A stretch of DNA of 40,159 bases from Tritonibacter horizontis (GTDB lineage Bacteria > Pseudomonadota > Alphaproteobacteria > Rhodobacterales > Rhodobacteraceae), in NCBI RefSeq assembly GCF_001518015.1, contig NZ_LPUY01000101.1, positions 1-40,159 of the forward strand. Reading direction: 5' to 3'. This document shows, in pieces, positions 36,768 to 40,159 of this stretch; position 1 is the stretch's first letter, and the number at the start of each line of letters is the position of its first letter. The notes beneath the pieces were generated by a model. It had not been told where the DNA came from and searched no databases. It saw nothing but the letters and a program-made list of their open reading frames with translations. The translations under genes were made by a program, and so were the position numbers.

Positions 36768-37092
36768 TCCGATCATGGAGAGTAGGGCGAAGAAGGTCGG
36801 GTGCAGAAGGCACCACTGAAATAGGTGAAGGTCGCGCATATAACGCAGGCCGATGGCTTTGTATAGCACAACCGGAGCGTCGCACGTGCATGGCTGCCTT
36901 GCGTTTGACGGCGGAGCTTTGCCCACGTCACAGCCTGCAGATGACGGCTCGATACGCGCTCTTGTCGCGCATCGCAAGCAGGATTATTGTTCTGCGGGTG
37001 CGTCATCCCCGGCGCATCCGGTCTGTTGCGGTGTGCCCGGCACCCGCCAGGCGACCGGCCCAGCGGTTCTTCAACTAGGTCTCTCAGAATAG
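36768..37092. other. 325-base divergent intergenic region, helicase / M48 peptidase
   Basis: No convincing gene. Plus-strand open frames here (for example 36853-37092) have no family likeness or ribosome site. On the minus strand an AT-richer patch at about 36835-36870 (TATACAAAG and TTATAT when read on that strand) may hold the helicase promoter and would give it a leader of about 70 or more bases. No tight -35/-10 pair is seen for the M48 gene. Confidence 0.45.
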
Positions 37093-37899
37093 ATGGAAAT
37101 GCATATGTTTCGCCCCGCGTCGCGGTCCCTGATCTTCGCAGGTGCGCTGGCCACGCTGGCCGCCTGCGGCACCACCTACGAGCTGCCCGACAGCGGTGGC
37201 GCCTATACGGATGAGGCCGGGCGGCTGTTTGCCGAGGCGCGCGCCTCCGGACCGGTGACGCCGCTCTCTGCCGCGGCCGCCGAAGCGCGCTATGCCCGGG
37301 TGATGCCGCGGGTGGCGCGGGCGGGGCGCGAGATCTGCCAGCAGCTCAACACCGGGGTGACCTGTGAGGTGGATATCGCGCTGGACCGGCAGATGGAGGA
37401 GCGCAACGCCTATTTCACCTATCAGGGCAACCAGCCGGTGATCCGCATTTCGCTGCCGCTGGTTCAGGATACCGGCAGCGATGACGAGGTCGCCTTTGTG
37501 CTGGCCCATGAATACGGCCACCTGATCGGCCGCCATGTGGAAAAACAGCAAAGCCAGGTGCTGGCCGGGGCGTTGATCGGCGGGGCGCTGGGGGCTCTTG
37601 TCGGCGACAGCAGTGATGCGGTGGCGCTCGGGCTTGGGCTTGGGACTGCGGCGGGCGGCATCGTCTATTCCCAGGCCTACGAGCTGGAGAGCGACACCAT
37701 CGGCACCCGCATCGCATCGGCGGCCGGCTATGACCCGGTGCAGGGGGCCAGGTTCTTTGCCCGCGCCGAAGCGGCCAGAGGGGGCGCCGGGGGCTATTCG
37801 ATCTGGGGCACCCATCCGCCGGACCGCAAACGGGTGGCGACGGTGCTGGCCACCAAGGCGCAGATCGACGCCCAGCAGGGCCTGCGCCCCGCCCCGTAA
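37093..37899 (+). CDS. M48-family metallopeptidase lipoprotein
   Basis: A 268-residue protein. A lipoprotein signal ends in LAAC (Cys25). The zinc motif is HEYGH (residues 139-143), and the third ligand is probably the Glu in YELESD about 60 residues later. A Gly/Ala-rich hydrophobic stretch (GALIGGALGALVGDS) lies between. This is the BepA/LoiP-like periplasmic or outer-membrane protease group, inferred to act in envelope protein quality control. The start could be Met1 (37093), Met3 or Met5 (37105); Met5 gives the most typical lipoprotein signal (MFRPASRS). It ends before a terminator shared with ppaC. Confidence 0.9.
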   Translation: MEMHMFRPASRSLIFAGALATLAACGTTYELPDSGGAYTDEAGRLFAEARASGPVTPLSAAAAEARYARVMPRVARAGREICQQLNTGVTCEVDIALDRQMEERNAYFTYQGNQPVIRISLPLVQDTGSDDEVAFVLAHEYGHLIGRHVEKQQSQVLAGALIGGALGALVGDSSDAVALGLGLGTAAGGIVYSQAYELESDTIGTRIASAAGYDPVQGARFFARAEAARGGAGGYSIWGTHPPDRKRVATVLATKAQIDAQQGLRPAP

Positions 37900-37952
37900 C
37901 CGCGCCACCGCTGCGCGCGATAGACGCCTGACGCCTGGCGCCTGTCAAACGG

Positions 37953-37983
37953 AAAAACGCCCGCTGGTCCCAGCGGGCGTTTT
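37953..37983. terminator. Bidirectional intrinsic terminator between M48 gene and ppaC
   Basis: ACGCCCGCTGG (37957-37967) and CCAGCGGGCGT (37970-37980) form a perfect stem; the central bases must open to form the loop. TTTT follows on the plus strand (37980-37983) and TTTTT on the minus strand (A-run 37953-37957). It therefore can stop both convergent genes. Confidence 0.92.
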
Positions 37984-38032
37984 GCAGGTCTGAGGCAGCG
38001 CCCCGGCCGGGCCGGGACCCTGCCGGCCGGCG

Positions 38033-38953
38033 TCAGACCTTGAGGTTCGGGATGATCTGTTTCTTGCGCGACATGACGCCGGGCAGCACCACGGTGGTGC
38101 CTTCGGCGGTGACGCCAAAGGATTTTTCGGCCACGGTTTTCACCAGGTCGTTGGGCACCAGCAGGGTGGCTTCTTCCTTGAGGATATCCACCACGAAAAG
38201 CAGCACCTGATCGACGCCGTCTTCGGCCTCGACGGTCTTGAAGGTCTCGATCAGGCTGTCGATGCGGCCCAGCGGGATCTCCGGCGCAGTGGTTTCCAGC
38301 ACGGAGACGCGGAATTTGGTGCCATCGACCTCGTATTCCTTGGAGTCCATACGGATCAGTTCCGCGTCGGAGAAGGCGGAGACATCGGATTTCGCGGCGA
38401 ACATCTCGGCGGCATAGGCCGCGATGTCGAGGCCCAGATCAGAGGCCAGTTGTTCTGCCACGGCGCGGTCATGCGGCGTGGTGGTGGGCGAACGGAACTC
38501 CAGCGTGTCCGACAGGATGCAGGTCAGCGCCGCGCCTTTGATAGTGTCGGGCATGCGGGCCGCGTCATCGCCCATCAGGTCGATCATGATGGTGGCGGTG
38601 CAGGCCAGCGGGCGCACGGTGATCTCGATCGGGCCTTTGGTTTCCAGGCCGCCGACCAGCTTGTGGTGGTCGATGATGGCGCGGATGTCTGCGGAGTTGA
38701 TCGAGGCGGGCAGCTCGGCGGGGTTGTTGGTGTCGACGATGACCACCGGCGCGTCGGCCTCGACATCTTCGATGATCGCGGGGGTGTCAAACCCCCAGCG
38801 GGTCAGCATGAAGGCCGCCTCGGTGTTGGGCGTGCCCAGCAGCACTGGCGTCGCGGCCTCGCCCTTGACCTCGTTGAGGTACCAGGACCAGATCAGGGCA
38901 GAGCCGGTGGTGTCTGTGTCGGGAGATTTGTGGCCGAATACTTGAATGGTCAT
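38033..38953 (-). CDS. ppaC: Manganese-dependent inorganic pyrophosphatase (family II)
   Basis: A 306-residue DHH-family phosphatase that hydrolyses pyrophosphate in the cytoplasm. The N-terminal metal site is FGHKSPDTDTTGSA (His8, Asp12, Asp14), then VVIVDTNNPAEL, then the namesake IIDHHKLVGG, and the C-terminal DHHA2 domain ends in SRKKQ (substrate-binding SRKKQ motif). Length is typical. Family II enzymes are less common in alphaproteobacteria than family I but regular in Rhodobacteraceae. It is convergent with the M48 gene. Confidence 0.96.
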   Translation of the reverse strand: MTIQVFGHKSPDTDTTGSALIWSWYLNEVKGEAATPVLLGTPNTEAAFMLTRWGFDTPAIIEDVEADAPVVIVDTNNPAELPASINSADIRAIIDHHKLVGGLETKGPIEITVRPLACTATIMIDLMGDDAARMPDTIKGAALTCILSDTLEFRSPTTTPHDRAVAEQLASDLGLDIAAYAAEMFAAKSDVSAFSDAELIRMDSKEYEVDGTKFRVSVLETTAPEIPLGRIDSLIETFKTVEAEDGVDQVLLFVVDILKEEATLLVPNDLVKTVAEKSFGVTAEGTTVVLPGVMSRKKQIIPNLKV

Positions 38954-39092
38954 ACGAATAGTCCTGTCTGACGGGTCTGTTGCCGCGCCTTATAGCAGGG
39001 AGGGACGTTTTGTCACCCCATCTGTGTGCAGGTGCAGCATTGTGTGGGGTGCAAGGCTCGGCCGCTGCGGCGGGACGGGCCCTGCGGTGGTT

Positions 39093-40139
39093 TCAGGTGC
39101 TGCCGGCGCGCCGGAGCTGGTAGCCGCGCGCGGCCAGCAGGTTCAGCAACCCGGCCTCGCCGCCGAGATGCGCCGCCCCCACCGCCACCATCACGGATTG
39201 CGTCGGACCCGGGGCGGTTGCGGCGTCCAGCGCGGCCTCGAGCCGGGTGATCCAGGCGCGGTTGCGCTGGTCCAGCACCGAGCGGTCAAAACCGCGCAAC
39301 AGCCGCTGCACCTCGCTGCGGGCGACGGGCAGGTCGCGGTAGAGCATCCAGCTCATCAGGATGCGCCCCTCGGTCAGCCGGTTGTCGAAATAGGATTCGG
39401 AGAGCGTCACGAACAGGTCCTCGTGGCGGGTGTCGCTTCTGAGGTCGAGCATCAGCATCCCGACCTGATCGGCGAGCGGCAGGGCGGCCAGGGCGGCCAG
39501 CCCGGCCTCTGGCGCCTCAAGCCCGAGGGTCGGGATGGCATGGAACCGGGCAACCCGTTCGATCCGGTCGTCCAACCCGCGCCGGCTGCCAAATCCGCGT
39601 TTGCGGCAATCGGTGCCGGTGAGAAAATCCGACAGATACCAGGGCTGCATCAGGGCGGCCATCTGCGGCTCGATTCCCATCTCCGCAAGGCGGCTGCTGA
39701 GGTCCTGCCAATCCTGCGCCCCCATCATCCGGTCCAGTCGCCGGCCTGCGGGCAGCAGGAAATATTGCGCCATCGCCTCCTGCTCCTGATCGGCCGCGCG
39801 CATCTGGGGTTCGGTCACCTCGAGAAAGACCGCATCCATCTGCGGGATCAGCGGGCGGATCTGGCGCATCATCGCGAACATGCGGGCGTCGCCGCTGTGT
39901 TGGGTGCCGATCACGTGAATGCGGCGGCTGCCCTTTTGCGCGATCCAGTGATTGCCAAGCGCGTAGGGGACCTTGGTCAGGGCCGCATCCAGCCGGGTGC
40001 GGCCGCTCTCGGTCAGGTGATCGCGCAAATCGGCGCCGGTGCAGCGCGCCTCTGCCAGGCCCGGCGCGACGGCCAGCGACAGGGACAGGGTCAGGGTTAG
40101 CGACAGGACCAGGGCCCGGGCCAGGCGGCGGGGGGCCAT
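39093..40139 (-). CDS. TraB/GumN-family protein, secreted
   Basis: A 348-residue protein. A signal peptide (residues 1-30, LVLSLTLTLSLSLAVAPG then AEA) is followed by a TraB/GumN domain with HVIGTQHSGDAR (GTxH motif), PQMDAVFLEVTEP and the closing MVAVGAAHLGGEAGLLNLLAARGYQL (read in parts), in which GAAHLxGxxGLxxLL is the family signature. This Tiki-like fold includes metal-dependent proteases; the function here is unknown. The leader DNA is made of ACAGGGTCAGGG-like short repeats encoding Leu-Ser-Leu-Thr. The start is 20 bases from the window edge, so an upstream start or operon partner cannot be excluded. Confidence 0.87.
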   Translation of the reverse strand: MAPRRLARALVLSLTLTLSLSLAVAPGLAEARCTGADLRDHLTESGRTRLDAALTKVPYALGNHWIAQKGSRRIHVIGTQHSGDARMFAMMRQIRPLIPQMDAVFLEVTEPQMRAADQEQEAMAQYFLLPAGRRLDRMMGAQDWQDLSSRLAEMGIEPQMAALMQPWYLSDFLTGTDCRKRGFGSRRGLDDRIERVARFHAIPTLGLEAPEAGLAALAALPLADQVGMLMLDLRSDTRHEDLFVTLSESYFDNRLTEGRILMSWMLYRDLPVARSEVQRLLRGFDRSVLDQRNRAWITRLEAALDAATAPGPTQSVMVAVGAAHLGGEAGLLNLLAARGYQLRRAGST

Positions 40140-40159
40140 GCGATGGCGCAGGCCATGAG

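Overview
The window looks like a core chromosomal segment of a Rhodobacteraceae (Roseobacter-group) alphaproteobacterium. This is inferred from the high GC content, the family-typical proteins (DUF2125, extensin-like C-terminal, TIGR01459 HAD), the stand-alone F1 operon atpHAGDC without F0 genes, and Shine-Dalgarno-led GTG/TTG starts. I see no rRNA, tRNA, transposase, phage gene or CRISPR array.

Region 1 (167-4714): hisC, tyrA and an extensin-like gene are joined by ATGA overlaps. They converge on a DUF2125 gene, which is divergent from a ChaC-type gamma-glutamylcyclotransferase. Region 2 (4792-10625): a two-gene MotA/TolQ-like plus MotB/OmpA-like pair, the second carrying a very long periplasmic coiled coil. 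It is followed by a small winged-helix regulator with a TTG start, a MASE1-like membrane protein and a convergent M23 peptidase. Region 3 (10661-14804): clpA and gloB, with a methyltransferase-like gene divergent from gloB.

Region 4 (15145-21018): the F1-ATPase operon atpHAGDC ends in a strong terminator, followed by an H-type lectin-domain gene and a small membrane protein of unknown function. Region 5 (21156-28075) is more accessory: a copper P-type ATPase behind a CueR/HmrR-type promoter with no adjacent regulator, an unknown lysine-rich helical protein behind a second 19-bp-spacer promoter, an ArsR-SRPBCC operon with a pair of operator-like dyads, a deiodinase-like protein divergent from a LysR regulator across an inverted-repeat region, and a GFA-family protein.

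Region 6 (28249-40139): prs; an HCCA-isomerase/alpha-beta-hydrolase pair; ribF-ycgN; a gene-poor 0.65 kb gap; a MaoC hydratase; a TIGR01459 HAD protein; a DEAD-box helicase with a repetitive basic tail; an M48 lipoprotein peptidase; a manganese-dependent pyrophosphatase; and a TraB/GumN protein. Convincing intrinsic terminators follow atpC, prs, the HAD gene and the M48/ppaC convergence.

The best candidate for an undescribed system is the 4792-8358 motor-like pair. The deiodinase-like/LysR divergon and the copA-adjacent unknown gene come next. All family calls are from reading motifs; no database search was possible.
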